A stretch of DNA of 64,000 nucleotides, taken from contig NZ_JASGBP010000003.1 of the NCBI RefSeq assembly GCF_030053345.1, positions 92,249 through 156,248 of the forward strand. The letters run 5' to 3'. Under the pieces are notes generated by a model. That model had not been told where the DNA came from. It did not search any database and saw nothing but the letters and a program-made list of their open reading frames with translations. Each line of letters begins with the position of its first letter. Positions within the stretch are counted from its first letter, which is position 1. Shown piece by piece: positions 7,281-16,387 of this stretch. This stretch comes from Flavobacterium sedimenticola. GTDB lineage: Bacteria; Bacteroidota; Bacteroidia; Flavobacteriales; Flavobacteriaceae. Both the position numbers and the translations under genes were made by a program.

Positions 7281-8723
7281 TTAATTACTTTGAACAGAAA
7301 CATGGATGTGATCCCGATGACCACCTACCGGCCAATTTAAATTAACGGATCCATTTGGAAATGTCTTATGCCTGAAATGAGGACCAAAGTTTTCACGAAT
7401 TCCTTCAAAGGCATCAAACGCATTTTGTAAGGCAGCCACCTGACTGTTATTTCCTAAATTGATGATTTTATTTCCGTTAATCCTACTAATATCAACAGCG
7501 GTTCCCTTACCATGATTACTATATTCACTATGAATTCCATTTGTTGTTGCTTTGACATAAATAGAAGTTATCTTTTCAGAAGCAGGAAGATTGGTATTCG
7601 CTTCATTTAGAGCAAAAACAATTGCATCAACTAAACGGGTTGCCACTTCCTGATCGGCACTTTCATTGTCGGTTGAAGTCGTTCCAAAAATTACTTGCAC
7701 CGTGGAGCCATCATTCAATACAATTTGATGCGGGATATGTTCTTTGGGTCCATTGTAATCTTCATTAGTATCATCGCCATCTCCCAAATAGCCATCTCCC
7801 GAATAGCCGTCGTTGTTCATCATGGAAGTAATCATCTGCTTGGCGTGAATTTTGCTTTGTGCGGAAAAGAAATTTTCAGACAGAAAATACAAAATAGCAT
7901 TACTTTCTAAACTGTTATTGTTGATATAAGCTCGTTGCTCTACATTGAGTGAAAGTTTAAATTGCAAATACAAGTTGTAACTGGAACATTCAATAGAGCC
8001 ATCACAATTGTCATCTGTGGCATTTGATTCGGTCTCAGAGGCGGCTCCACCACCATTACCCATCCCGTCATTGGCTAAAAATAAAGGCTGTGACGTAAGC
8101 CCTTCATCTTGATAACACAATCCGGTGGCTATAGAACGGGTCACACATAACGAACACCAATCACATACCCCGGTAGCACAAGGACCGGTTCCGGTACAAT
8201 GGAAAGTATAGGTTTCCCCGAAACAAGTGTAAAAGCGACCTCCGGCTACGTTTAAAGTGTCTTCGCTGTCGAAAACCACTTCCAATGTCTCATACTTCTT
8301 TTCATCCGTAGGTTGTAACATTTCTTTCAACAAGTAAACCGTTTCCTTCCAACCTCCATTGTTGTATTCATAGACCAAATTGTATAATTCTTTGGAATTG
8401 GCCGCCTCTTCAAGCGGTATGATTTTTAGGGAAAAATTGGTTTTATTGGCTGCTATCATTTCTTTAACAAGCGAAGTATCGACAACGAAATCCCTTAATT
8501 CAATTGTTCTGCCGTCGGACTGCACTATGGTGTGTTGAACCCGAATATTGTTGTCAAATCGATGCATACCTGTTTTCTCTTTAAATTCTTTAAAGTTGAG
8601 CATTTTTACTTTATAACTATTGTCTTGGATTTTATCTTCATATAAATCCTTTTCGCAACTTGTCATGAATAACACCAAACAAAAAATTGATAATTGTAAG
8701 GCGATTTTTAAATTATTTTTCAT
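7281..8723 (-). CDS. Modular lipoprotein with C-terminal M15-like metallopeptidase domain
   Basis: The 480-residue protein has a lipobox (MTSC, Cys23). An N-terminal domain (about 35-155) is followed by a Cys-rich segment (Cys167, 176, 182, 187, 190, 193, 203), an acidic/Gly linker and a helical segment (about 250-302). The C-terminal domain (about 330-480) contains S402-x-H404-xx-G407-x-A409-x-D411, exactly the M15 zinc-site pattern SxHxxGxAxD, and a terminal GHRDHIHV cluster (His469, 472, 474) that could supply further ligands. M15-type enzymes cut peptidoglycan stem peptides. Two paralogous small secreted proteins follow. The modular build resembles polymorphic effectors, but the active fold needs a structural check. 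Confidence 0.6.
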   Translation of the reverse strand: MKNNLKIALQLSIFCLVLFMTSCEKDLYEDKIQDNSYKVKMLNFKEFKEKTGMHRFDNNIRVQHTIVQSDGRTIELRDFVVDTSLVKEMIAANKTNFSLKIIPLEEAANSKELYNLVYEYNNGGWKETVYLLKEMLQPTDEKKYETLEVVFDSEDTLNVAGGRFYTCFGETYTFHCTGTGPCATGVCDWCSLCVTRSIATGLCYQDEGLTSQPLFLANDGMGNGGGAASETESNATDDNCDGSIECSSYNLYLQFKLSLNVEQRAYINNNSLESNAILYFLSENFFSAQSKIHAKQMITSMMNNDGYSGDGYLGDGDDTNEDYNGPKEHIPHQIVLNDGSTVQVIFGTTSTDNESADQEVATRLVDAIVFALNEANTNLPASEKITSIYVKATTNGIHSEYSNHGKGTAVDISRINGNKIINLGNNSQVAALQNAFDAFEGIRENFGPHFRHKTFPNGSVNLNWPVGGHRDHIHVSVQSN

Positions 8724-9056
8724 AATTTCGTTTTGTTAAATTAAACTTTTGTGAGAGATTGTTTTTTTAACTACGAGAGCTATCCCTACCGGGATGGCTT
8801 TCTCTTTTTAGGGAATTGACTATTTCATAGGCATAATTTTGAAAAATGATACACTATTGCTACTCCACAACTGTGGAGAAACTAAAAAAAGCGACAAATA
8901 AAAACTAAAGATCAATTACTAGACGTAACTGATTGTTCATAAAGAACTTGTGTGGTATTTACTTTAATGAACAATTGAAATTTTGGTCTCTCAAAGCTAG
9001 GAAAAGTTTTTGAATAAACCATAAAAAACTTACAAAATTTTCAAGAAAACAGAAAA
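8724..9056. other. 333-bp intergenic region with three inverted repeats
   Basis: No credible ORF is present. A 12-bp stem with a TACC loop (8775-8802), containing G-U pairs when read as plus-strand RNA, is followed by TCTTTTTA, so it looks like a rightward terminator although no rightward gene precedes it. A compact palindrome, CTCCACA-AC-TGTGGAG, lies at 8863-8878. A 9-bp inverted repeat, ATTGTTCAT (8932-8940) and ATGAACAAT (8967-8975), lies further right. The region holds the promoter of the leftward gene at 7281 and the 3' end of the GH3 transcript. Confidence 0.5.
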
Positions 9057-12000
9057 TTATTTTTCTGTAACCGCTTCTTGTATAATCTTTTGGATGTCTT
9101 CTCTAATATTTTCCTTAGAGAGTTTGTTGGGTAAATTGGAATCGGGATAGGTTCTGTTGGAAAGAAAAACGTAAACAATCTCGGTTTCAGGATCAGCCCA
9201 AGCCATAGTTCCGGTAAAGCCGGTATGACCAAAACTCGACTTGGAAACACAGCCACAAGTTGGTCCTGCCCCGTTGATTTGCGGTTTATCATATCCTAAT
9301 CCTCTACGGTTTCCTTCCTCACAAAAATGACAGGTATTAAACGTATCAAATGTTTCGGGAGAAAAATACTGTAACCCGCCATAAGTCCCTTTTTGAAGAA
9401 ACAATTGCATCATTTTGGCCATATCCATGGCATTGGAAAAAATACCCGCATGACCGGCTACGCCTCCTTCCATAGCGGCCTCCATATCATGAACATACCC
9501 TTGTATGGTGTCGTGACGGAAGTAGGTATCAATTTCACTGGGCACTATATTTTTTTTATCCACTTTCGTCAACGGATTGTAAAGGGTATAATTCATCCCA
9601 AGCGTGCTGTAGAAATTGTCATAGGTAAGTTTATCCAGCGATTTTCGGGTAACTTTTTCCAAGTAATGCTTTAAAATAATAAAGGTAAAATCACTGTACT
9701 TGTACTCTTTTTTGTCCAAGAGCGGGCTGTCGATAATTTGTTGCATGATGATATTATGGTAGTCATCACGGATGAATAAACTGTCGGAAACCCTCTTAGT
9801 GAATCCTTCGGTATACACTTTTTTGTAAAATTTATCCATGGGCATCTTAGCCGAATCCAGAGTGGCTTTGTAAAACGGAATCCAAGCCTGCATTCTTCCG
9901 TAATGCGACAACAACTCTTTAAATGTAATGTGCTGTTTGTTGGATCCTTTAAACTCGGGTAACATCTCATCGAGTTTGGTATCTAAACTCACTTTGTGAT
10001 GGTCGTACAATTGCATCAGATTTGGCAAGGTAGCGACTACTTTGGTCAAAGAAGCCACATCGTATAAGTCGGTATTTTTTACTTTGGTTGCATTATCATA
10101 GGTATGATAGCCAAATGCTTTTTGATAAATAACTTTCCCTTTTCTGGCCACCACAATTTGCATCCCGGGAGCCATTTTACCATCGATAGCTTTTTGTGCT
10201 ATTAGGTCAATTTGACTGAGCTTATCGGAATCCATCCCTACTCTTTCCGGTACGCTGAAGCCCAAACGATCCAACTGACGCGTTGTAACACCGTCACCGG
10301 CTTTGTAGAAACTGTTAATAGAAACCGGCAACAAACCTTTCGCACCAATGGCTCCGAATAGTAATTCTGCTGAAACTTCCTGAGCGACATCGCCATTCTG
10401 ATACGAAACGACTACGCCTTCAATATCGGTAAAGTTTAAAATTCGGGACAGCGAATAGGGCTTGGCAAAACAATCAATAATTACCTTTTTTTGTTCGGCC
10501 ACAGCATCAATAAGTTGGAGTTCCGCAACACTGAGTTCAGGTGATTTCCACCATGATTTATCCGATTTGTGGTATCCGATTATCACGGTTTCGTAATCGG
10601 TCAACTTAACCAACAGCGAATCTACATTGGTATCGGCTATTTCGGTTACCTCGGTATATTTCTTTAAGGTATTTAAAAATGTGGAATGGTTGTCATCGCC
10701 TAATTTAACATAGGCAATCTTTTGATTTACGTTTTTAATCGGAAGAATCTCGCCATCGTTTTTAACCACTGTCACCGCATTTTCATACAATTCATATTGA
10801 AGTGCCAAATTGGACTTGGGATTGACATCGTGAAACAAATTAATTTCTTCTACGGGTTTGTACCGGTGCAATCCGGCTTTAAACTTATACCGCAAAATTT
10901 TCTTCACCGATTCGGCCAGTCGGTCTTCCGTAAAAAGACTGTCCTGGTAGGCCACACAAAGTTTTTCAACCGCCAATGGCACATTCTCCGCAAAAAGCAA
11001 AATGTCGTTTCCGGCCAAAAAGGCTTCCAAATCGATATCACCGGGTTTCTTAAAATTACTGGCGCCTTTCATATTTAAAGCATCCGTAAAGATGAGTCCG
11101 TCAAAATTCAACTCTTTCTTCAACAAACCGGTTACCACAGGTTGTGAAATAGAAGTCGGATATCCGGGGCGAGGTTCCAAACTCGGCACATTAAGATGCG
11201 CCACCATTACTGAGACCAAACCCTCATCAAACATTCTTTTGTAAGGATACAACTCAACATTTTCAAGATGGGCTAACGAAGCGTTAACCACCGGCAACGT
11301 ACTATGGGAATCGGTTGATGTATCGCCGTGACCCGGAAAATGTTTTCCGGTAGAAAATATCCCTTGTCCTTGTACACCTTTCAGTAAAGCAATGGCGTGC
11401 TCGGTAACATTGACTTTGTTTTCACCAAAAGAACGGTAGCCGATAATGGGATTTTTAGGATTGGTATTGATATCGAGAACCGGGGCAAAATTAAAATGAA
11501 CCCCCATTCTTTTGCTCTCTTTTCCCATAGCTTCCCCTACTTTCTCCACCAACTTTAGGTCTCTTATAGCACCCAAAGTCATGTTGAACGGATAGCGAAA
11601 AGTAGAATCCAAGCGCATACTCATACCCCATTCGGCATCGATACCGATAAATAAAGGAATCTTGGCTAATGATTGGTATTGGTTGGTTAATCGGGCTTGG
11701 CGCTTAGGACCTCCTTGAAAGAAGATAAGTCCGCCGATTTTGTAATCGCGAACCAACTTTTTAATGGCATTGGTATGAAGGGTGTCTTTATTGGAATAGG
11801 CCGCTACCATGAACAATTGGCCGACCTTTTCATCAAAAGTCATTTGATTGTAAATGCTGTCTACCCAACGATTCTCGGCATCGGTCACCGGAAAAAAGTT
11901 TTTTCGCTCCTTTTTAATGTAAGGGGTGCTGTCTTCTGAGATTACGTTAGCTTCTGTTTTGACCACAGTTTTTTGCTGCTTGTTTTTGGTGGATGCACAA

Positions 12001-12059
12001 TTGGTAACCAACAATAACAAGACACTGAATATACTTATTCGGAACAAAAACTGTTTCAT
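9057..12059 (-). CDS. Lipoprotein fusion of GH3 beta-N-acetylglucosaminidase and beta-lactamase-type serine hydrolase
   Basis: From the ATG at 12059 (a TTG at 12068 is less likely) the product is 1000 residues. A lipobox (VTNC, Cys21) is followed by a GH3 domain: GIDAEWG, the NagZ-type loop KHFPGHGDT (about 239-247) with DSH (about 250-252) acting as acid/base, and FTDALNM with the nucleophile Asp. A GH3 C-terminal domain leads to a class C beta-lactamase-like domain (about 610-1000) with the SLTK Ser-x-x-Lys motif and a late HTGFTG in place of KTG. The protein likely trims muropeptides at the cell envelope. The same fusion is known in Bacteroidota. Its neighbours are also envelope genes. Confidence 0.88.
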   Translation of the reverse strand: MKQFLFRISIFSVLLLLVTNCASTKNKQQKTVVKTEANVISEDSTPYIKKERKNFFPVTDAENRWVDSIYNQMTFDEKVGQLFMVAAYSNKDTLHTNAIKKLVRDYKIGGLIFFQGGPKRQARLTNQYQSLAKIPLFIGIDAEWGMSMRLDSTFRYPFNMTLGAIRDLKLVEKVGEAMGKESKRMGVHFNFAPVLDINTNPKNPIIGYRSFGENKVNVTEHAIALLKGVQGQGIFSTGKHFPGHGDTSTDSHSTLPVVNASLAHLENVELYPYKRMFDEGLVSVMVAHLNVPSLEPRPGYPTSISQPVVTGLLKKELNFDGLIFTDALNMKGASNFKKPGDIDLEAFLAGNDILLFAENVPLAVEKLCVAYQDSLFTEDRLAESVKKILRYKFKAGLHRYKPVEEINLFHDVNPKSNLALQYELYENAVTVVKNDGEILPIKNVNQKIAYVKLGDDNHSTFLNTLKKYTEVTEIADTNVDSLLVKLTDYETVIIGYHKSDKSWWKSPELSVAELQLIDAVAEQKKVIIDCFAKPYSLSRILNFTDIEGVVVSYQNGDVAQEVSAELLFGAIGAKGLLPVSINSFYKAGDGVTTRQLDRLGFSVPERVGMDSDKLSQIDLIAQKAIDGKMAPGMQIVVARKGKVIYQKAFGYHTYDNATKVKNTDLYDVASLTKVVATLPNLMQLYDHHKVSLDTKLDEMLPEFKGSNKQHITFKELLSHYGRMQAWIPFYKATLDSAKMPMDKFYKKVYTEGFTKRVSDSLFIRDDYHNIIMQQIIDSPLLDKKEYKYSDFTFIILKHYLEKVTRKSLDKLTYDNFYSTLGMNYTLYNPLTKVDKKNIVPSEIDTYFRHDTIQGYVHDMEAAMEGGVAGHAGIFSNAMDMAKMMQLFLQKGTYGGLQYFSPETFDTFNTCHFCEEGNRRGLGYDKPQINGAGPTCGCVSKSSFGHTGFTGTMAWADPETEIVYVFLSNRTYPDSNLPNKLSKENIREDIQKIIQEAVTEK

Positions 12060-12071
12060 CAACAACAAGGA

Positions 12072-12554
12072 TTAAAAGAAGCGACTATGCCAGCTTTCGG
12101 CAGCGGGAACTTCCCAACAATCGTTAAACTCTTCAATGGTATTCACTAAATTATTAAATACGATGGTATTGGCCGTAACGGCTTTTTCTTTAGCCATTCG
12201 TTTGAAATCCAATAACGACTTATGGGCAATATGCTCGCCATTTTTGAAGGTAACATTCATTTTATCTAACAAATCAACCTGATATTTTTGTTCTAAACTT
12301 TGGATGAATGATACCGAAGTGTCAATAGAGCATCCGGTGGCTTGTTGCACCGCTTGATTTACGGCTATAATGATAAAACGATTGTATTTAACCAGATAAG
12401 ACGCTTCCAAGCCGGTACCGTGAGCGGACCAATTTTCGAGGAATGTCTTTAACTCATTCTCTATTTCGGTAATCTCGGCATCAGAGAACTTTCGATTGGA
12501 TTGGTAGATCCAAATTCGGGATTCTTCGGGTAAATTTTCAAAAGGAACAAACAT
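12072..12554 (-). CDS. Conserved flavobacterial protein, commonly mislabelled ABC transporter ATPase
   Basis: This 160-residue soluble protein (MFVPFENLPEESRIWIYQSNR...) is one I recognise from flavobacterial genomes, where it is often called an ABC transporter ATPase. No Walker A, Walker B or LSGGQ motif is present, so that label is not supported. The sequence suggests a small alpha/beta protein with conserved Trp and aromatic residues (WSAHGTGL, EFNDCWEVP, ESWHSRFF). The stop lies 12 bp before the GH3 start, and the gene follows the Fe-S protein gene at 12613 by 58 bp, so it belongs to the same leftward unit. Function unknown. Confidence 0.75.
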   Translation of the reverse strand: MFVPFENLPEESRIWIYQSNRKFSDAEITEIENELKTFLENWSAHGTGLEASYLVKYNRFIIIAVNQAVQQATGCSIDTSVSFIQSLEQKYQVDLLDKMNVTFKNGEHIAHKSLLDFKRMAKEKAVTANTIVFNNLVNTIEEFNDCWEVPAAESWHSRFF

Positions 12555-12612
12555 GGAATTCTAGATTTGAGATTTGGCCCCTCGACTGTACAAAGGGCAA
12601 GAGTGGTTTCTA

Positions 12613-13404
12613 TTATAAATCGTCGGCATTAGCTATTAGTTCGGCTACATCCATCACTTTTACAGCGCCTTCTTTTTCTTTGGCTTTCACGCCATCGGTC
12701 AGCATGGTGTTGCAAAACGGACAGCCGGCTGCAATAATCTCGGGTTGGGTTTCTAACGCATCTTCCGTTCGGGCCACATTGATGTCTTTATTCCCGTTTT
12801 CGGGTTCTTTAAACATTTGAGCTCCTCCGGCACCGCAACATAAACCATTGGCACGTGAGCGTTTCATTTCGACCAATTCAGCATCCAGCTTCTGAATTAA
12901 ATCTCGGGGTGCTTCGTACACGTTATTGGCTCTGCCCAAATAACACGGATCATGGAAAGTGATTTTTTTCCCTTTGAATTGACCGCCTTCGATAGTTAAG
13001 CGTCCCGAATCTAATAATTGCTTTAAAAATTCGGTGTGATGCACCACTTCATAGGTTCCACCCAATTCGGGGTATTCATTTTTCAACGTATTAAAACAAT
13101 GCGGACAAGCCGTTACGATTTTTTTGGCTTCATAGGCATTTAAAACCTCGATATTCATCAGGGCCTGCATTTGAAACAAAAATTCGTTTCCGGCGCGTTT
13201 GGCCGGATCACCGGTACAACTTTCTTCGGTACCCAGAACCGCAAAGGAAACGTTGGCACGATTTAAAATGCGTACAAATGCTTTGGTTATTTTTTTAGCT
13301 CTGTCGTCGAAACTACCGGCACAGCCTACCCAAAACAATACTTCGGGTTGTTTGCCTTGCGCCATCATTTCTGCCATTGTCGGCACGTTTAATACTTCAC
13401 TCAT
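12613..13404 (-). CDS. CCG-domain (Fe-S)-binding protein, HdrB/LutA-like
   Basis: A 263-residue cytosolic protein with two cysteine-rich CCG-type domains: GCAGSFDDRA, then TACPHC near residue 115, and DPCYLGR...CCGAGGAQMF (about 150-196), followed by AAGCPFC near 225. This domain pair binds an unusual [4Fe-4S] cluster in heterodisulfide reductase subunit B and in lactate and glycerol-3-phosphate oxidoreductases. The partner membrane Fe-S protein is encoded nearby at 14030, and together they would form a split HdrD-like module that passes electrons between quinones and an unknown donor or disulfide. Substrate is unknown. Confidence 0.85.
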   Translation of the reverse strand: MSEVLNVPTMAEMMAQGKQPEVLFWVGCAGSFDDRAKKITKAFVRILNRANVSFAVLGTEESCTGDPAKRAGNEFLFQMQALMNIEVLNAYEAKKIVTACPHCFNTLKNEYPELGGTYEVVHHTEFLKQLLDSGRLTIEGGQFKGKKITFHDPCYLGRANNVYEAPRDLIQKLDAELVEMKRSRANGLCCGAGGAQMFKEPENGNKDINVARTEDALETQPEIIAAGCPFCNTMLTDGVKAKEKEGAVKVMDVAELIANADDL

Positions 13405-13458
13405 ACAATTTCAATTTAAAAATTTCAAAGGCTCTAACCTGAAATTTACTATCTGATT

Positions 13459-13905
13459 TTATTCATGATGCTCATCATCGAACACCTGAATGGTTACTTC
13501 TTTTTCGACCAAATCGGTAAATTTTCCGCGATAACGTGTGGCTTTTACCAAGTGATTGTCAATCCAATGGTAATTTCCGCCGCGTGGCTTCCCGAATAAA
13601 ATACCGTGGTATTTGAACCCGTGTTGTTTGAGCCAACGCTCGGTATATTCTCGATGCGCTTCGGTTCTCGAGGTAAAGAAGAAAATAATATGACCTTCAT
13701 CGTACCACTTGTTCAGGGTTACCAATGCATCAGGATACACCTCAGCCGTGAGCATTCGTTCCGGTTCTTCGTTGGGAATATCATCGCAAATGGTACCGTC
13801 GATGTCGATTAAATAATTCTTGATGCCTTCCGGTAAAATCGGACTCAAATGCTGTCCGTTTTGTGTGATGCTTTGCAAATTCTTTTCAATGTCTTCCGCT
13901 TTCAT
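13459..13905 (-). CDS. HAD-superfamily phosphatase-like protein
   Basis: The 148-residue protein contains the HAD motif I, DIDGTICDD (Asp34 nucleophile, Asp36 acid/base), followed by a motif II region, IIFFFTSRTEAHREYTERWL (about 73-92), and a late acidic motif, HWIDNH (about 112-117), that can coordinate magnesium. The small size and absent large cap suggest a polynucleotide- or sugar-phosphate phosphatase. Related flavobacterial genes are sometimes called phosphoheptose isomerase, which the sequence does not support. It sits between the two Fe-S protein genes, so it may be linked to them, but no shared function is evident. Confidence 0.75.
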   Translation of the reverse strand: MKAEDIEKNLQSITQNGQHLSPILPEGIKNYLIDIDGTICDDIPNEEPERMLTAEVYPDALVTLNKWYDEGHIIFFFTSRTEAHREYTERWLKQHGFKYHGILFGKPRGGNYHWIDNHLVKATRYRGKFTDLVEKEVTIQVFDDEHHE

Positions 13906-14029
13906 TTTGTTACTTTTTATCGTGTTTCAAATTCATTCGACAAATTCCCAAGCCTCACAAATATGAGAATTCATCCTTTTATCTAATTTATTTCTCTTCG
14001 TTCAATACAATTCGCGCTATGCGCTCGGG

Positions 14030-15337
14030 TTAATTTTCGTCTTTCCAGTTCAATCGATCCATCTGATTGTATTGCCATGGTGCACCGTTATTTTCGATGT
14101 TCGTCATCATAGCATTTAACGATTGTGGCGCCGCACTCTGTTCCATCACTAAATACCTTCTCATATCCATGATAATCGATAACGGACTGATGTTTACCGG
14201 ACATTCTTCCACACACGCATTACACGAAGTACACGCCCACAATTCTTCGGTAGTGATGTAATCGTTGAGTAACGATTTGCCATCGGGCACAAAAACACCT
14301 TTGTTGGCATCGATATTTTTCCCTACTTCTTCCAAACGATCGCGCGTATCCATCATAATTTTACGCGGCGATAATTTCTTGCCGGTTTGGTTCGCCGGAC
14401 AGGAAGACGTACAACGACCACACTCGGTACACGTATAAGCATTGAGTAATTGTACCCAATTTAAATCGGTTACATCCGAAGCACCAAATTTGGCTGGTAC
14501 CGCATTTTCGTCAACCGGTTGGGCCGCAAACGGATCGGCGTTCGGGTCCATCATTAGTTTAACTTCTTTGGTGACACTCGCTACGTTGTCGAATTTGCCT
14601 TTGGCATTTAAATCCGCAAAATAGGTATTCGGGAACGCCAATAAGATGTGTAAATGTTTCGAATAGTATAAATAATTCAGGAAGATTAAAATGCCGATGA
14701 TGTGTAACCACCAAGCGATTCTTTCAATCATTTCGACCTGAACTATATCGAGTGATGCAAACCATGGATTGATATGTTTCGAAATAATGTTCCCGGAATT
14801 CAGGGCTTGAAAGCTCAAATCGGTGGCATTCATAATCAAAAACAAAGACATCAATACGATTTCGAAATACAAAATGGTATCGGCATCTTTCTTGGGAGCA
14901 CCTTTTAAGTCTGAACTCGCAAAACGTTGTAATTTGAGGATGTTTCTTCTGGCCCAAAAAACAAGTACGGCGGCTAATACCAATACGGCTAATATCTCGA
15001 AAGAACCAATCAAAAAGCCGTAGAACGAACCCATGCCCGAGAATACCCGGTGCGTTCCGAACAATCCATCGATGATGATTTCGAGAACCTCCAAATTGAT
15101 GATGATAAATCCGACATACACAATTATATGTAAAAACCCGGCTATGGGTCTTTTTACCATTTTAGATTGTCCTAAAGCCACCATAGCCATGTTATTCCAT
15201 CGCGCCGAAGGATTATCGGAACGGTCAACATCGTGTCCTAACTTAATGTTGCGGGACAGTTTTTTTACATTTTTGGCAAAAAAACCAATGCCTGCGAGGA
15301 GAATGATGGCAAAAAGTATGTTGTCAATATACATCAT
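14030..15337 (-). CDS. Membrane (Fe-S)-binding protein, HdrC/NarI-like
   Basis: The 435-residue protein has an N-terminal membrane region with about five helices and several histidines, resembling the NarI/DsrM quinone-side cytochrome b fold. The C-terminal part holds two [4Fe-4S] ferredoxin motifs, CTECGRCTSSCP (about 305-316) and CTSCNACVEECP (about 365-376). Together with the CCG protein at 12613 it likely makes a membrane-bound electron-transfer complex. Its start is 10 bp from the end of the MlaD-like gene, so both are probably on one transcript. An alternative ATG is one codon downstream. Confidence 0.85.
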   Translation of the reverse strand: MMYIDNILFAIILLAGIGFFAKNVKKLSRNIKLGHDVDRSDNPSARWNNMAMVALGQSKMVKRPIAGFLHIIVYVGFIIINLEVLEIIIDGLFGTHRVFSGMGSFYGFLIGSFEILAVLVLAAVLVFWARRNILKLQRFASSDLKGAPKKDADTILYFEIVLMSLFLIMNATDLSFQALNSGNIISKHINPWFASLDIVQVEMIERIAWWLHIIGILIFLNYLYYSKHLHILLAFPNTYFADLNAKGKFDNVASVTKEVKLMMDPNADPFAAQPVDENAVPAKFGASDVTDLNWVQLLNAYTCTECGRCTSSCPANQTGKKLSPRKIMMDTRDRLEEVGKNIDANKGVFVPDGKSLLNDYITTEELWACTSCNACVEECPVNISPLSIIMDMRRYLVMEQSAAPQSLNAMMTNIENNGAPWQYNQMDRLNWKDEN

Positions 15338-15347
15338 GATGAAGAGT

Positions 15348-16304
15348 TTACTTTTTATTAAGTGTATCGTTTACCGGAGCTTTATAGGGTTTGTTCTTCT
15401 TTCCAAACAGCGATACATTCACATAGCGTGTCGGATTTAAACGCAAATCTTGAAGTAACAATTCCAATTCCTTGGATGTTTTGGTAAAGTTGGTATATAA
15501 GGTTTCATCCTTAGCCAGTTTCCCCAAAGTTCCTTTACCCGATTGCATATCGGCTAAGATTTTATCTACATTAGCCAACGTTTTTTCTAAATTTTTAACC
15601 GTTTGCCCGATGTTAGCTTTAGCTAAAGAATCGGAAATCTTGCCCATATTGGCCGATGTTTTTTCTACGTTGGCCAGGGTCGAATTGATTCTGCCTTTGT
15701 TATCGGCAATCATGGTATTCACCGATTCTGACGTTTGCTTGAACTCGGCCAAAGTGGCATTCAAATTCTCAAGACTGCTTCTTAAATTCTGTTTGGTTTT
15801 TTCGTCTAAAACCTGATTAATATTGACAAGCATTTTATTGGCATTTTCCAAAACCAAATTCAACTTGTCTTTAATCGGTTTGATTTCTTTGGAAACCTCT
15901 TCAGTTAAGCCTAATTTACTACCCGATTTTAAAAAGTCTCCCGATTGGGCCACCTCTTGTGTTGTGGTGTTGGGCAAAATGGCAATTTGTTTCCCGCCTA
16001 TGGGTCCGGGAGAATACAATTCGGCTACACTGTTTTTCGGAATACCGAAATCCCCTTTTACCTGAAGCTCTACCAAGGACGTCCAATCCTTTTGCAATTC
16101 AATCGAATTGACCTTACCTACCACCAAACCATTGATAGTTACCGGTGAAGAAGCACTCAATCCGTCAACATTGTCATATTTTACATAATACTTGTTGTAA
16201 CTCGACAACAAGTCTCTTCCTTTCAAAAAGCTATATCCCCAAATAAACAATAAAATGGAAGCTATAACTAAAATGGCGGTTTTGATTTCTCTGGTAATTT
16301 TCAA
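15348..16304 (-). CDS. MlaD-family (MCE-domain) protein
   Basis: A 318-residue protein with one N-terminal membrane anchor (AILVIASILLFIWGYSF) and an MCE domain (about 38-115) including DGLSASSPVTINGLVVGKV. A long helical/coiled-coil region with repeated Asn/Lys/Leu patterns follows (about 130-280). MCE proteins bind lipids and carry them across the periplasm as part of Mla-type ABC systems. The only plausible start is TTG at 16304: no in-frame ATG lies upstream before a stop, and none lies near the N-terminus. The matching MlaE/MlaF genes are not in the window. Confidence 0.88.
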   Translation of the reverse strand: MKITREIKTAILVIASILLFIWGYSFLKGRDLLSSYNKYYVKYDNVDGLSASSPVTINGLVVGKVNSIELQKDWTSLVELQVKGDFGIPKNSVAELYSPGPIGGKQIAILPNTTTQEVAQSGDFLKSGSKLGLTEEVSKEIKPIKDKLNLVLENANKMLVNINQVLDEKTKQNLRSSLENLNATLAEFKQTSESVNTMIADNKGRINSTLANVEKTSANMGKISDSLAKANIGQTVKNLEKTLANVDKILADMQSGKGTLGKLAKDETLYTNFTKTSKELELLLQDLRLNPTRYVNVSLFGKKNKPYKAPVNDTLNKK

Positions 16305-16387
16305 TGCTACTGTTTTTTTATTTTGTACTGCTTGACCTTGAAGTCTCGAGTGGCAAAGTTAAAATAAAATACTAAAAATCGGTGTTA

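Noticed and set aside
13906-14029. Possible tRNA or small RNA in the gap between the HAD and Fe-S genes
   Set aside because: No cloverleaf, anticodon arm or CCA end can be folded, and no strong hairpin is visible.
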